The notes under the pieces were generated by a model, which was given only the letters and a program-made list of their open reading frames with translations, made no database searches and was not told the origin of the DNA. This document shows, piece by piece, positions 6,694 through 14,450 of a stretch of 18,517 bases of DNA (its first letter is position 1; each line of letters begins with the position of its first letter). The translations under genes were made by a program, and so were the position numbers. This DNA comes from Methylotenera_A sp046594885 (GTDB lineage Bacteria; Pseudomonadota; Gammaproteobacteria; Burkholderiales; Methylophilaceae). The stretch spans positions 1 to 18,517 of the forward strand of contig JBKJRD010000077.1 of NCBI GenBank assembly GCA_046594885.1, read 5' to 3'.

Positions 6694-6978
6694 ATGAAAA
6701 GCACAAGTCTTGTTAGTTTGGCCACTGTTATATTGTTAACAGTTGGCGTTGCGCAGGCTGGGGATGATAAAGCCAATCATGTCATCGACCAAAATTTATC
6801 AAAACGGCCTTATCAAGCATTGCCGGCTGATGCTAATGTAAATAAAGCAAATGAGTTTGAAGCTGCAACCTTGGTTAAACAAGAAGCTGATAATGTAAAA
6901 TCTGGCCCAACCAAACATCAGCAGTTACGCATACGCATGCTGGGGCAACGACCCTATATGGAAAAAAGCACCGATTAA
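6694..6978 (+). CDS. Small exported protein with KRPY/QRPY motifs (paralog 2)
   Basis: Predicted 94-aa precursor. An in-frame ATG at 6688 directly abuts the ribosome-binding site AAAGGAG (6681-6687); the ATG at 6694 has the ideal 6-nt spacing and is chosen. Signal peptide of about 22 residues ends VAQA|GDD. The mature part follows the same plan as paralog 1: GD start, QNLSKRPY, EFEAATLVK, a basic stretch and a second motif degenerated to LGQRPY, followed by a short tail MEKSTD. There are no cysteines. It sits 37 bp after paralog 1 and is followed by a terminator, so the two genes form a two-gene transcript. Function unknown. The conserved blocks in otherwise diverged sequences show that the first KRPY motif and EFExATLV are under constraint. 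Confidence 0.8.
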   Translation: MKSTSLVSLATVILLTVGVAQAGDDKANHVIDQNLSKRPYQALPADANVNKANEFEAATLVKQEADNVKSGPTKHQQLRIRMLGQRPYMEKSTD

Positions 6979-7006
6979 TCAAAAATTAGGCTGATTAAAC
7001 GACAAA

Positions 7007-7041
7007 AAAGCGCCATTGTAACAAAATGGCACTTTTTTTTT
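7007..7041 (+). terminator. Rho-independent terminator after the KRPY protein pair
   Basis: AAAGCGCCATT (7007-7017) pairs with AATGGCACTTT (7025-7035) with one C/A mismatch and a 7-nt loop, followed by an uninterrupted run of T to 7041. It separates the small-protein pair from the transporter gene. Confidence 0.85.
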
Positions 7042-7085
7042 GTTAAACTGTCATTTAGAAATCGTCATTATTCAGAAGGTGTCAA

Positions 7086-8639
7086 TTGAATTATCAAGCT
7101 TGGTTTAAAGAAATAAAAAGTGATTTACCCGCAAGTATCGTGGTATTTTTCGTTGCACTCCCACTTTGTTTAGGCATTGCGCTAGCCTCTGGCGCCCCTT
7201 TATTTTCAGGTGTTATCGCAGGCATTATTGGCGGTATTGTTGTTGGACTGTCTAGCGGCTCTCAACTTGGAGTCAGTGGTCCAGCTGCAGGTTTGGCGGT
7301 CATCGTACTAACTGCAATTGGCGCGCTGGGTTCTTTTGAAACATTTTTACTGGCTGTTGTGATAGCTGGGCTTATCCAGTTGGCTTTGGGTTTCTTAAAA
7401 GCGGGTTTTATTGCTTATTTCGTGCCCTCATCCGTCATTAAAGGGATGCTGACCGGTATTGGTTTGTTGATTGTTTTAAAGCAAATTCCGCATGCACTTG
7501 GTTACGATCTGGATTTTGAAGGCGATGAATCTTTTTCGCAGGCAGATGGTAGCAATACGTTTTCGACTTTAATGGATGCTTGGAGCTTATTGACGCCAGG
7601 TGCTACATTGATTGCGGCTGTTTCAATCGCGATTTTGATATTTTGGGATGTGGTTTTAACCAAAAAACATCGCGTGTTTCAAATCCTGCAAGGGCCAATT
7701 GTCGTCGTATTAGTGGGTATTTTATTTAATTATCTTTTTCAAACCAATGTACTCAACTTCAGCCTAGCTGAAAATCAGATTGTTAATTTACCAGTGGCTA
7801 ATAACTTAACCGAATTTTTAGGCCAATTTACGTTCCCAGATTTTTCACAGTTAACCAACTTAGCAGTTTATAAATTAGCGTTTGTCATTGCGATAGTCGC
7901 CAGTTTAGAAACTTTATTGTGCGTGGAAGCAACAGATAAACTGGATCCGATGAAGCAGGTTACGCCGACCAATCGCGAGCTCAAAGCGCAAGGTTTGGGC
8001 AATTTGATTTCTGGCATGATAGGCGGTTTACCAATCACGCAGGTTATTGTGCGTAGTTCGGCCAATATCACCTTTGGCGCTAAAACTAAAATGTCCGCTG
8101 TTTTGCATGGCATCTGGTTGCTATTAAGCGCTATAACTATCGCTAGCTTGTTAAATATGATTCCACTGGCTAGTTTGGCAGCGATTCTGATTATGGTGGG
8201 TTACAAATTAGCTAAGCCAAGTTTATTTGCCAATATGTATAGATTAGGCTGGGAGCAGTTTGTGCCGTTTGTTGCAACCGTTATGGCTATTTTGTTAACC
8301 GATTTGTTGACTGGTATTGCGATTGGTATGGTGATGGGTATATTTTTCACTTTGCATCACAGCTACAGAAACTCACATTACATGAAAGATACGCAAACCA
8401 CTAATAATGGTGTGCCTGTGCGTCATATCGTGTTAGCTGAAGAAGTGTCGTTTTTTAATAAAGCGAGCATTCTGCAAGTGCTAGAAGAGATTCCTGCCAA
8501 TTCAAAAGTGGTGATTGATTGCAGTCAATCAAAATCGATTGCTTACGATGTAGCAGAATTTATTCGCGATTATCAATTACACGCCAAATTAAAAAATATC
8601 GAGGTAGAAACGATTGGTTTTGTTCCGCCTGCATCCTAA
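7086..8639 (+). CDS. SulP-family anion transporter, probably bicarbonate
   Basis: Inner-membrane transporter of 517 aa with 10 or more hydrophobic segments. The N-terminus carries the SulP signature region DLPASIVVFFVALPLCLGIALASGAPLFSGVIAGIIGG and the SGPAAGLAVIV segment. About residues 437-510 form a short cytoplasmic STAS domain (VVIDCSQSKSIAYDVAEFI). It starts with TTG at 7086, preceded by AGAAGGTG at good spacing; no ATG lies nearby in frame. The downstream gene is a beta-carbonic anhydrase 59 bp away, and SulP-carbonic anhydrase pairs are known to import bicarbonate and equilibrate it with CO2. Sulfate or another anion cannot be excluded from sequence alone. In a RuMP-type methylotroph the pair would feed anaplerotic carboxylation; this is inference. 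Confidence 0.9.
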   Translation: MNYQAWFKEIKSDLPASIVVFFVALPLCLGIALASGAPLFSGVIAGIIGGIVVGLSSGSQLGVSGPAAGLAVIVLTAIGALGSFETFLLAVVIAGLIQLALGFLKAGFIAYFVPSSVIKGMLTGIGLLIVLKQIPHALGYDLDFEGDESFSQADGSNTFSTLMDAWSLLTPGATLIAAVSIAILIFWDVVLTKKHRVFQILQGPIVVVLVGILFNYLFQTNVLNFSLAENQIVNLPVANNLTEFLGQFTFPDFSQLTNLAVYKLAFVIAIVASLETLLCVEATDKLDPMKQVTPTNRELKAQGLGNLISGMIGGLPITQVIVRSSANITFGAKTKMSAVLHGIWLLLSAITIASLLNMIPLASLAAILIMVGYKLAKPSLFANMYRLGWEQFVPFVATVMAILLTDLLTGIAIGMVMGIFFTLHHSYRNSHYMKDTQTTNNGVPVRHIVLAEEVSFFNKASILQVLEEIPANSKVVIDCSQSKSIAYDVAEFIRDYQLHAKLKNIEVETIGFVPPAS

Positions 8640-8651
8640 GCTAAAACTTAA

Positions 8652-8664
8652 CGCAATAATTGCG
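8652..8664. repeat. CGCAAT-A-ATTGCG palindrome between transporter and carbonic anhydrase
   Basis: Perfect 6-bp arms around a single A, in the 59-bp spacer. There is no T-tract, so it is unlikely to terminate; it may stabilise mRNA ends. Confidence 0.3.
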
Positions 8665-8698
8665 CTAAAAATTTCTAATTGAACACAAAGAGAGAATT

Positions 8699-9337
8699 AT
8701 GTACAGACACCCTTTATTAAACCGCGACAAGATGACGCCACGAGAAGCGTTTGATACTTTAATGGAAGGCAACGAACGCTTTATCAATAATGAGTCAGAA
8801 AAAAAAGATTTGAAAAGCTTGCTAGAGATTACCAGAGAAAAACAACATCCGTTTAGCTCGTTTTTAAGCTGTGCAGATTCGCGCGCGCCAGTGGAGTTGA
8901 TTTTTGATCAGGCATTGGGCGATGTATTCAGTGTGCGTTTGGCGGGCAATGTTGCTTCAGGCAAAGCAATCGGCTCTCTCGAATACAGCGTAAAACATCT
9001 AGACAGTAAGTTGATAGTTGTAATGGGTCATACTGGGTGTGGTGCAGTAAAAGCTGCTTGTGACGACTTTAAAGAAGGGCATATTGGCGAGATTGTAAAT
9101 ATGATTAGACCTTGCCTGCGGTTTGAAAAAGATGAGCTAACCGATAGAAGCTCAAACAATAAAGATTTTTTAGATAAAGCGGTTAGTTTAAATGTGAAGT
9201 ATCAAATTGATACGATTGTTCGCATCAGCGAAATCATTGATCAACATCTTGCAAACAAGAAAATTGGTATTGTAGGGGCGGTATTTAATTTTAATAACGG
9301 AAAAGTTGACATTCTAGAAGATACTTTAGTGCTGTAG
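8699..9337 (+). CDS. Beta-class carbonic anhydrase
   Basis: Cytoplasmic zinc enzyme for CO2 + H2O to bicarbonate + H+. The 212-aa length is normal for the family. Zinc ligands are Cys58, His111 and Cys114, with the catalytic dyad Asp60-Arg62 in SCADSRAP and the HTGCGAV motif at 111-117. The region VFSVRLAGNVASGKAIGSLEYSVKHL is typical of the active-site helix. The ATG at 8699 is preceded by AAAGAGAGAA. It is probably co-transcribed with the SulP gene, so it likely interconverts the imported bicarbonate and CO2. It converges with fdx, with 62 bp and no clear terminator between them. Confidence 0.95.
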   Translation: MYRHPLLNRDKMTPREAFDTLMEGNERFINNESEKKDLKSLLEITREKQHPFSSFLSCADSRAPVELIFDQALGDVFSVRLAGNVASGKAIGSLEYSVKHLDSKLIVVMGHTGCGAVKAACDDFKEGHIGEIVNMIRPCLRFEKDELTDRSSNNKDFLDKAVSLNVKYQIDTIVRISEIIDQHLANKKIGIVGAVFNFNNGKVDILEDTLVL

Positions 9338-9399
9338 GGTAATACTTAAAGCAATTTCTCCGTTTTAATTTTCAAGCTAAATTAGTGGTTAAGTTGATG

Positions 9400-9741
9400 C
9401 TAACGATGGCCTTCTTTAGCCATGTTAATCGAGTATTTAGGAATCTCAACCACTAAATCGGTATCGCCCACAATCGCTTGGCAACTTAAGCGCGATTGTG
9501 GTTCTAAGCCCCAGGCTTTGTCTAATAAATCATCTTCTTTGTCTTCAGCAGGGTTCAATGTTTTATAGCCTTCACGCACAATCACGTGGCAAGTTGTGCA
9601 AGCACACACTTGGTCACAGGCGTGGTCTATGTCAATATTGTTATCCAACAAATTTTGGCAGATAGAGTCACCTGCTTTGGCTTCAAATGCCGCGCCTTCT
9701 GGACAAAGTTCTACGTGCGGCAATACAATCATTTGTGGCAT
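9400..9741 (-). CDS. fdx: ISC-type [2Fe-2S] ferredoxin
   Basis: Electron carrier for the ISC iron-sulfur assembly machine, 113 aa. Cluster ligands Cys42, Cys48, Cys51 and Cys87 plus the conserved extra Cys46 are in HACDQVCACTTCHVI and SRLSCQA; the numbering equals that of the E. coli protein. The C-terminal DLVVEIPKYSINMAKE is family-typical. The start at 9741 (MPQMIVLPH) aligns with the known N-terminus (MPKIVILPH), and AGGA lies about 11 nt upstream. Last gene of the isc operon here, 55 bp after hscA. No iscX follows; a convergent carbonic anhydrase gene lies there instead. Confidence 0.97.
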   Translation of the reverse strand: MPQMIVLPHVELCPEGAAFEAKAGDSICQNLLDNNIDIDHACDQVCACTTCHVIVREGYKTLNPAEDKEDDLLDKAWGLEPQSRLSCQAIVGDTDLVVEIPKYSINMAKEGHR

Positions 9742-9796
9742 TTATTTATTCCTGACATCACTGTTCTAACTTCTCTTCATTATTAATTTAAATTAT

Positions 9797-11701
9797 TTAT
9801 AAATCTAATTGCGCAATATCTTTACCTGCTAATGCAAGACTAATGCTGGCATCCATGCGCTTGGCAGCAAATACTTCAGTCGCCGCGTTTAAGGCTTCGC
9901 TTGCTTGATGAATAGCGTCACTATCACTTGCTTCAAGCAATATTTTTAACTGACTTAACGGTTCTAAAATAGCCACTTTTTCAGATGCATTAAGTAGCTG
10001 GCTATCTTGCTGCAAAGCTGCTTCAATCGCTAAAATCAAACCCGCGGCTTCCACTTTTGCTTCTGCCAAGGCGCGCACTTGTTTATCAGTTTCGGCCGCG
10101 CCAAAACTACTTTGCAACATGGTTAATATTTGTTCTTCATTTAATCCATAGCTGGGTTTCACCACAATATTGGCTTCAATATTGGTAGTCAATTCGCGCG
10201 CCGATACACTCAGCAAACCATCTGCATCCACCGTAAAAGTCACCCTGATGCGCGCGCTACCAGCCACCATTGCTGGAATACCGCGCAATTCAAATTTAGC
10301 AAGCGAGCGGCAATCAGTAACCAGTTCGCGCTCACCTTGCAGCACATGAATACTCATGGCGGTTTGGCCATCTTTAAACGTGGTGAATTCTTGCGCACGC
10401 GCAATGGGCAAAGTGCTGTTGCGCGGAATCACTTTTTCGACCAAACCGCCCATGGTTTCTAAACCAAGTGAAAGCGGTATCACATCCAACAATAATAAAT
10501 CGGCATCGCTTTTGTTGCCTGCCAAAGTATTGGCTTGGATAGCCGCACCAAGCGCGACTACTTTGTCCGGGTCTAAATTTGTGAGCGGTGTTTGCTTGAA
10601 AAAGTCTGCCACTGCCAACCGTATTTGCGGCATGCGCGTAGCACCGCCCACCATCACGACACCTTTAATATTTTCAATAGTTAAGCTGGCATCGCGTAAA
10701 GCTTTTTTGGTTGGATTCAATGTTTTTGCCACTAAATTGAGTGTTAAGTCATTGAATTTTTTCGCGCTTAACGTTAAATCTATCACTTCACCTGTACTTA
10801 ATACGCTAGTGATTTGTGCATTGGCATGGTCAGTCAGCCATTCTTTGGCTTCTCGCGCTTTAGTGAGTAATAGGCGGGTATCTTTTGCATTAAGCGGTTT
10901 GCAATGTGATTGCTCGGCCAGCCTTTGATCTAATGCCCAGCAAAAAATGCGGCGGTCAAAGTCATCGCCACCCAGTGCGCTGTCGCCGTTGGTGCTTAAT
11001 ACTTCAAACACACCTTTACTTAAACGTAATATGGATACATCAAACGTGCCGCCACCCAAATCATAAATCACATAAGTGCCTTCAACTCCATTATCTAAGC
11101 CGTAAGCAACGGCGGCGGCAGTTGGTTCGTTTAACAGGCGCAGTACATTTAAGCCAGCCAAACGTGCAGCATCTTTAGTGGCTTGGCGTTGCGCATCATC
11201 AAAATAGGCGGGCACGGTAATAACTGCGCCAACTAATTCAGGACTATTTTCTGCTATACCAAATGATTTTTCGGCACGTTTTTTTAAGCTTTTTAAAATT
11301 TCTGCCGAGATTTCTACCGCACTTTTAACACCAGCACGGGTTTGAATTTGCACCATTTTTTCACTTGCTGATGATGACTCTACAAAATGATAGGGTTGGG
11401 TAGCAACGTCAATTTCAGCTAAGCTACGGCCCATAAAACGTTTGGCTGAAACGATGGTGTTCGCTGGGTCAATCGACTGTGCGGCCTGCGCTTCGTAGCC
11501 AACCTCAATATTACCGTCTGCCAAATAGCGCACCACGCTGGGTAATAACGCGTGACCATCATCATCGACTAGCACGCTGCTCATACCGCTTCGCACGGTT
11601 GCCACCAGCGAATTGGTGGTGCCTAAATCAATACCGACCGCTAGTTTATGCTGGTGCGGAACTGTGGATTGACCTGGTTCGGATATTTGTAGAAGTGCCA
11701 T
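9797..11701 (-). CDS. hscA: Fe-S cluster assembly chaperone HscA (Hsp70 family)
   Basis: Specialised Hsp70 that, with HscB, drives cluster transfer from IscU; 634 aa against 616 in E. coli. N-terminus MALLQISEPGQSTVPHQ is the HscA-specific leader. ATPase motifs: DLGTTNS (25-31), NEPTAAA (190-196), DLGGGTFD (213-220), GGATRMP (351-357). The interdomain linker LLLLDVIPLSLG (401-412) leads to the substrate-binding domain with ETMGGLVEKVIPRN and TTFKDGQTAMSIHV. The helical lid occupies about 520-634. It should bind the LPPVK motif of the IscU encoded in the same operon. It follows hscB with a 40-bp gap. Confidence 0.97.
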   Translation of the reverse strand: MALLQISEPGQSTVPHQHKLAVGIDLGTTNSLVATVRSGMSSVLVDDDGHALLPSVVRYLADGNIEVGYEAQAAQSIDPANTIVSAKRFMGRSLAEIDVATQPYHFVESSSASEKMVQIQTRAGVKSAVEISAEILKSLKKRAEKSFGIAENSPELVGAVITVPAYFDDAQRQATKDAARLAGLNVLRLLNEPTAAAVAYGLDNGVEGTYVIYDLGGGTFDVSILRLSKGVFEVLSTNGDSALGGDDFDRRIFCWALDQRLAEQSHCKPLNAKDTRLLLTKAREAKEWLTDHANAQITSVLSTGEVIDLTLSAKKFNDLTLNLVAKTLNPTKKALRDASLTIENIKGVVMVGGATRMPQIRLAVADFFKQTPLTNLDPDKVVALGAAIQANTLAGNKSDADLLLLDVIPLSLGLETMGGLVEKVIPRNSTLPIARAQEFTTFKDGQTAMSIHVLQGERELVTDCRSLAKFELRGIPAMVAGSARIRVTFTVDADGLLSVSARELTTNIEANIVVKPSYGLNEEQILTMLQSSFGAAETDKQVRALAEAKVEAAGLILAIEAALQQDSQLLNASEKVAILEPLSQLKILLEASDSDAIHQASEALNAATEVFAAKRMDASISLALAGKDIAQLDL

Positions 11702-11741
11702 GTTTAGTTAAGCGTTAGCGTGTGAATTAAAAAGCATATTG

Positions 11742-12293
11742 TTAATACGTATCCAAATGCTCAATCATTTTACGGATATCTGCACTTACTTTATCTATAA
11801 AAATAATTTTTCGAGTAGCATCGGTGGCTAATGTAAAGTTTTTTTTTACATCCATTAAATCAGCTAATTCTGTTTGCAAGTTTTTTGCCTGTTGTTGCAT
11901 CTCAACTAATAAAGCATCTAATGCTTGCATATCTTTCGCTTGCTTTGCGTCGTCTATTGCCTCGCGCCACTCCATTTGTTGCATTAAAAATGCTGCTGGC
12001 ATTGCTGTGTTGGTCTCATTAATCGCATCAATACCTTGTAATGCTAATAAATATTGCGCGCGGTTTGCGGGGTTTTTTAGCGTCTGATAGGCTTCATTTG
12101 CCAAGGTAGCCGTTTGCATAGAGCGTAATTTTTCAGCAGATGATGCCGTCACAAAGCGGTCAGGATGGCTTGCGGATTGAATACGACGATAGTTTGATTC
12201 TAATTTTGTCAGGTCTAAATCGAACTGTGGCGTTAATCCAAACAATTCAAAATAGCGATGATTATCTGCAATGCCGCTATTTAAAGCATTCAC
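11742..12293 (-). CDS. hscB: Fe-S assembly co-chaperone HscB (J-protein)
   Basis: Co-chaperone that brings IscU to HscA and stimulates its ATPase; 183 aa, slightly longer than the 171 of E. coli. The N-terminal J domain (about 12-80) has the HPD motif at 43-45 in ASHPDRFVTA, and the C-terminal three-helix bundle (about 95-180) contacts IscU. The start is a GTG at 12293 that overlaps the TGA of iscA by 4 nt (GTGA), indicating translational coupling. A nearby ATG (12287-12289) is out of frame. Confidence 0.95.
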   Translation of the reverse strand: MNALNSGIADNHRYFELFGLTPQFDLDLTKLESNYRRIQSASHPDRFVTASSAEKLRSMQTATLANEAYQTLKNPANRAQYLLALQGIDAINETNTAMPAAFLMQQMEWREAIDDAKQAKDMQALDALLVEMQQQAKNLQTELADLMDVKKNFTLATDATRKIIFIDKVSADIRKMIEHLDTY

Positions 12294-12613
12294 ACTGTAA
12301 AGCTTTCACCGCAACCGCATTCATCTTTAACGTTTGGGTTATTAAACTTAAAACCTTCGTTTAAGCCTTCTTTGGTAAAGTCTAGTTCGGTGCCATCAAT
12401 ATAAGCGAGGCTTTTTGGGTCTACAATCACTTTCACACCATGGCTATCAAACGCCATATCTTCAGGTTGCATATCGTCTACAAACTCAAGCGTGTAAGCC
12501 ATGCCAGAGCAGCCCGTGGTTTTAACGCCCAAGCGCAGGCCGATGCCTTTGCCACGATGACTCAAGAATTTTTCAACGCGGCTTGCGGCCGCTTCAGTTA
12601 AGCTAATTGCCAT
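12290..12613 (-). CDS. iscA: A-type iron-sulfur carrier IscA
   Basis: A-type scaffold or carrier of 107 aa. The three metal/cluster cysteines are Cys35 in GCSGMAY and Cys99 and Cys101 in ECGCGESF, the same positions as in E. coli IscA. The ATG at 12613 is preceded by AAAGAGAGA. It lies 37 bp after iscU and overlaps hscB by 4 nt. By analogy it receives clusters from IscU and passes them to apoproteins. Confidence 0.96.
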   Translation of the reverse strand: MAISLTEAAASRVEKFLSHRGKGIGLRLGVKTTGCSGMAYTLEFVDDMQPEDMAFDSHGVKVIVDPKSLAYIDGTELDFTKEGLNEGFKFNNPNVKDECGCGESFTV

Positions 12614-12650
12614 ATGTCTCTCTTTGATTCGATCAGCATTTTAAAAATGC

Positions 12651-13049
12651 TTATGCCGCTTCATTAGCAGCCAATTGTTTCGCTTTAATGTCTGCAACTG
12701 CCGCCTTGATGGCATCTTCTGCAAGCACAGAACAATGGATTTTTACTGGCGGCAAAGCTAATTCTTCTGCAATCTCAGAATTCTTAATCGCATAAGCTTC
12801 ATCAATGGTGCGGCCTTTAAGCCATTCTGTGACCAGTGAGCTTGAAGCAATTGCGGAGCCGCAGCCATAGGTTTTGAATTTAGCATCTTCAATAATGCCA
12901 CTATCGTTGACCTTAATCATCAACTTCATCACATCGCCGCAAGCTGGTGCACCCACCATCCCAGTGCCAACATTGGGGTCGTTTTTATCTAAAGAACCTA
13001 CATTACGCGGATTCTCGTAATGGTCTAACACTTTGTCTGAATATGCCAT
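12651..13049 (-). CDS. iscU: Iron-sulfur cluster scaffold IscU
   Basis: Scaffold on which clusters are built; 132 aa. Cluster residues Cys37 (GAPACGDV), Asp39, Cys63 (YGCGSA) and Cys106 with His105 are intact, and the HscA recognition motif LPPVK is at 99-103. All match E. coli numbering. The ATG at 13049 has a strong TAAGGAG 9 nt upstream. It is separated from iscS by 137 bp with a hairpin, the largest gap inside the operon. Confidence 0.98.
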   Translation of the reverse strand: MAYSDKVLDHYENPRNVGSLDKNDPNVGTGMVGAPACGDVMKLMIKVNDSGIIEDAKFKTYGCGSAIASSSLVTEWLKGRTIDEAYAIKNSEIAEELALPPVKIHCSVLAEDAIKAAVADIKAKQLAANEAA

Positions 13050-13124
13050 GATTCTTACTCCTTAAACTTCAAAAAATACCTAGAAATGAATGATTTGTTT
13101 GACTGACTAGGCGGATGGTGGCGA

Positions 13125-13145
13125 CGTTTAGTTTTTTTCTAAACG
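13125..13145 (-). repeat. Hairpin in the iscS-iscU spacer
   Basis: CGTTTAG (13125-13131) and CTAAACG (13139-13145) form a perfect 7-bp stem with a loop of seven T on + (seven A in the isc mRNA). No U-run follows on the minus strand, so it is not a strong terminator. In the isc transcript it lies between iscS and iscU and could be a processing or stability element. Confidence 0.5.
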
Positions 13146-13186
13146 AGCCGTCAGCCAACAACGTCAGGCGGGCAAAGCATCATTTC

Positions 13187-14410
13187 TTAGTGTGCTGCCC
13201 ACTGTACTTTGCTAATATCAATACCATCTTTGAACATATCCCAAAGCGGCGATAATTCACGCAATTTACTTACTTTGTTTTTAAGCAGTTCAATGGTGTA
13301 ATCCACATCTGCTTCGGTCGTAAAGCGGCCAATTGAAAAGCGAATTGAGCTATGCGCTAACTCATCGTTGCGGCCAATTGCGCGCAATACATAGCTTGGC
13401 TCTAAACTGGCAGAAGTACAAGCAGAGCCGCTGGAAACCGCAATATCTTTAATCGCCATAATCAGCGATTCACCTTCTACATAATTAAAGCTTATGTTTA
13501 AATTATGCGGGATGCGGTGATTTAAATCGCCGTTTACATAGGTTTCTTCAATGCCTTGTAAGCCACTCAATAATTTATCGCGCAATTTGCGAATACGCGC
13601 GTTTTCAAATTCCATTTCTTCGCGCGCAATTCTAAACGCTTCGCCCATGCCCACAATTTGGTGCGTGGCTAGTGTGCCAGAACGCATGCCACGCTCGTGA
13701 CCACCACCGTGCATTTGCGCTTCGATACGAATGCGCGGTTTGCGACGCACATACAAAGCACCAATGCCTTTTGGGCCGTAAGTTTTGTGCGCACTAAAAC
13801 TCATTAAGTCGACTGGTAGTTTTTCTAAATCAATCGCCACTTTGCCAGTGGCCTGCGCAGCATCTACATGAAAAATCACATTATTTTCGCGGCAGATATT
13901 GCCAATCGCTTCGATATCTTGAATTACGCCAATTTCATTATTTACCAACATCACGCTGGCTAAAACGGTATCAGGCTGAATCGCGGCTTTAAATTTAGCT
14001 AGATCCACCAAGCCGTCAGGCTCTGGTTGTAAATAAGTGGCGCTAAAACCTACGCGCTCTAATTCGCGCACCGCATCAATCACTGCTTTATGTTCGGTGG
14101 CGATTGTTAAAATATGCTTACCCTTGCTTGCCGCATAAAAATTGGCTGCGCCTTTAATGGCTAGATTATTGGATTCTGTGGCGCCTGAAGTCCATACGAT
14201 TTCACGCGGGTCAGCACCAACTAGTTTAGCCACTTCGTCGCGTGCATTTTCAACCGCTTTTTCGGCAGTCCAACCAAAAGGGTGGCTGCGTGATGCAGGG
14301 TTGCCATAATGTTCGGTTAAAAACGGAATCATCATGGCGGCAACACGCGGATCAACTGGCGTGGTTGCAGAATAATCTAAATAAATTGGGTCTCTATCCA
14401 TGTTAATCAT
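13187..14410 (-). CDS. iscS: Cysteine desulfurase IscS
   Basis: PLP enzyme that takes sulfur from cysteine for Fe-S clusters and tRNA thiolation; 407 aa from the ATG at 14410. PLP lysine is Lys209 in SFSAHKTYGPKG, the active-site loop cysteine is Cys331 in SSGSACTSASLEPS, and His107 stacks on the cofactor (ATEHKAV). If the internal ATG at 14401 is used, these become Lys206, Cys328 and His104, the E. coli numbers. GAGAAAG about 8 nt upstream favours 14410; the start is not settled. The C-terminal end SPLWDMFKDGIDISKVQWAAH is the IscU-binding tail seen in group I IscS. Confidence 0.97.
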   Translation of the reverse strand: MINMDRDPIYLDYSATTPVDPRVAAMMIPFLTEHYGNPASRSHPFGWTAEKAVENARDEVAKLVGADPREIVWTSGATESNNLAIKGAANFYAASKGKHILTIATEHKAVIDAVRELERVGFSATYLQPEPDGLVDLAKFKAAIQPDTVLASVMLVNNEIGVIQDIEAIGNICRENNVIFHVDAAQATGKVAIDLEKLPVDLMSFSAHKTYGPKGIGALYVRRKPRIRIEAQMHGGGHERGMRSGTLATHQIVGMGEAFRIAREEMEFENARIRKLRDKLLSGLQGIEETYVNGDLNHRIPHNLNISFNYVEGESLIMAIKDIAVSSGSACTSASLEPSYVLRAIGRNDELAHSSIRFSIGRFTTEADVDYTIELLKNKVSKLRELSPLWDMFKDGIDISKVQWAAH

Positions 14411-14450
14411 GCTTACTTTCTCAATGCAATCGATTATGCTGTATGCAATA

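Noticed and set aside
9338..9399. Missing iscX or another small gene after fdx
   Set aside because: The 62-bp gap between fdx and the carbonic anhydrase gene is too short and holds no reading frame.
10356..10928. Long plus-strand reading frame opposite hscA (190 codons)
   Set aside because: It is the reverse-strand shadow of hscA; its translation is low-complexity and has no recognisable domain.
13125..13145. Intrinsic terminator between iscS and iscU
   Set aside because: On the coding strand no U-run follows the stem, and the stem is AT-rich.
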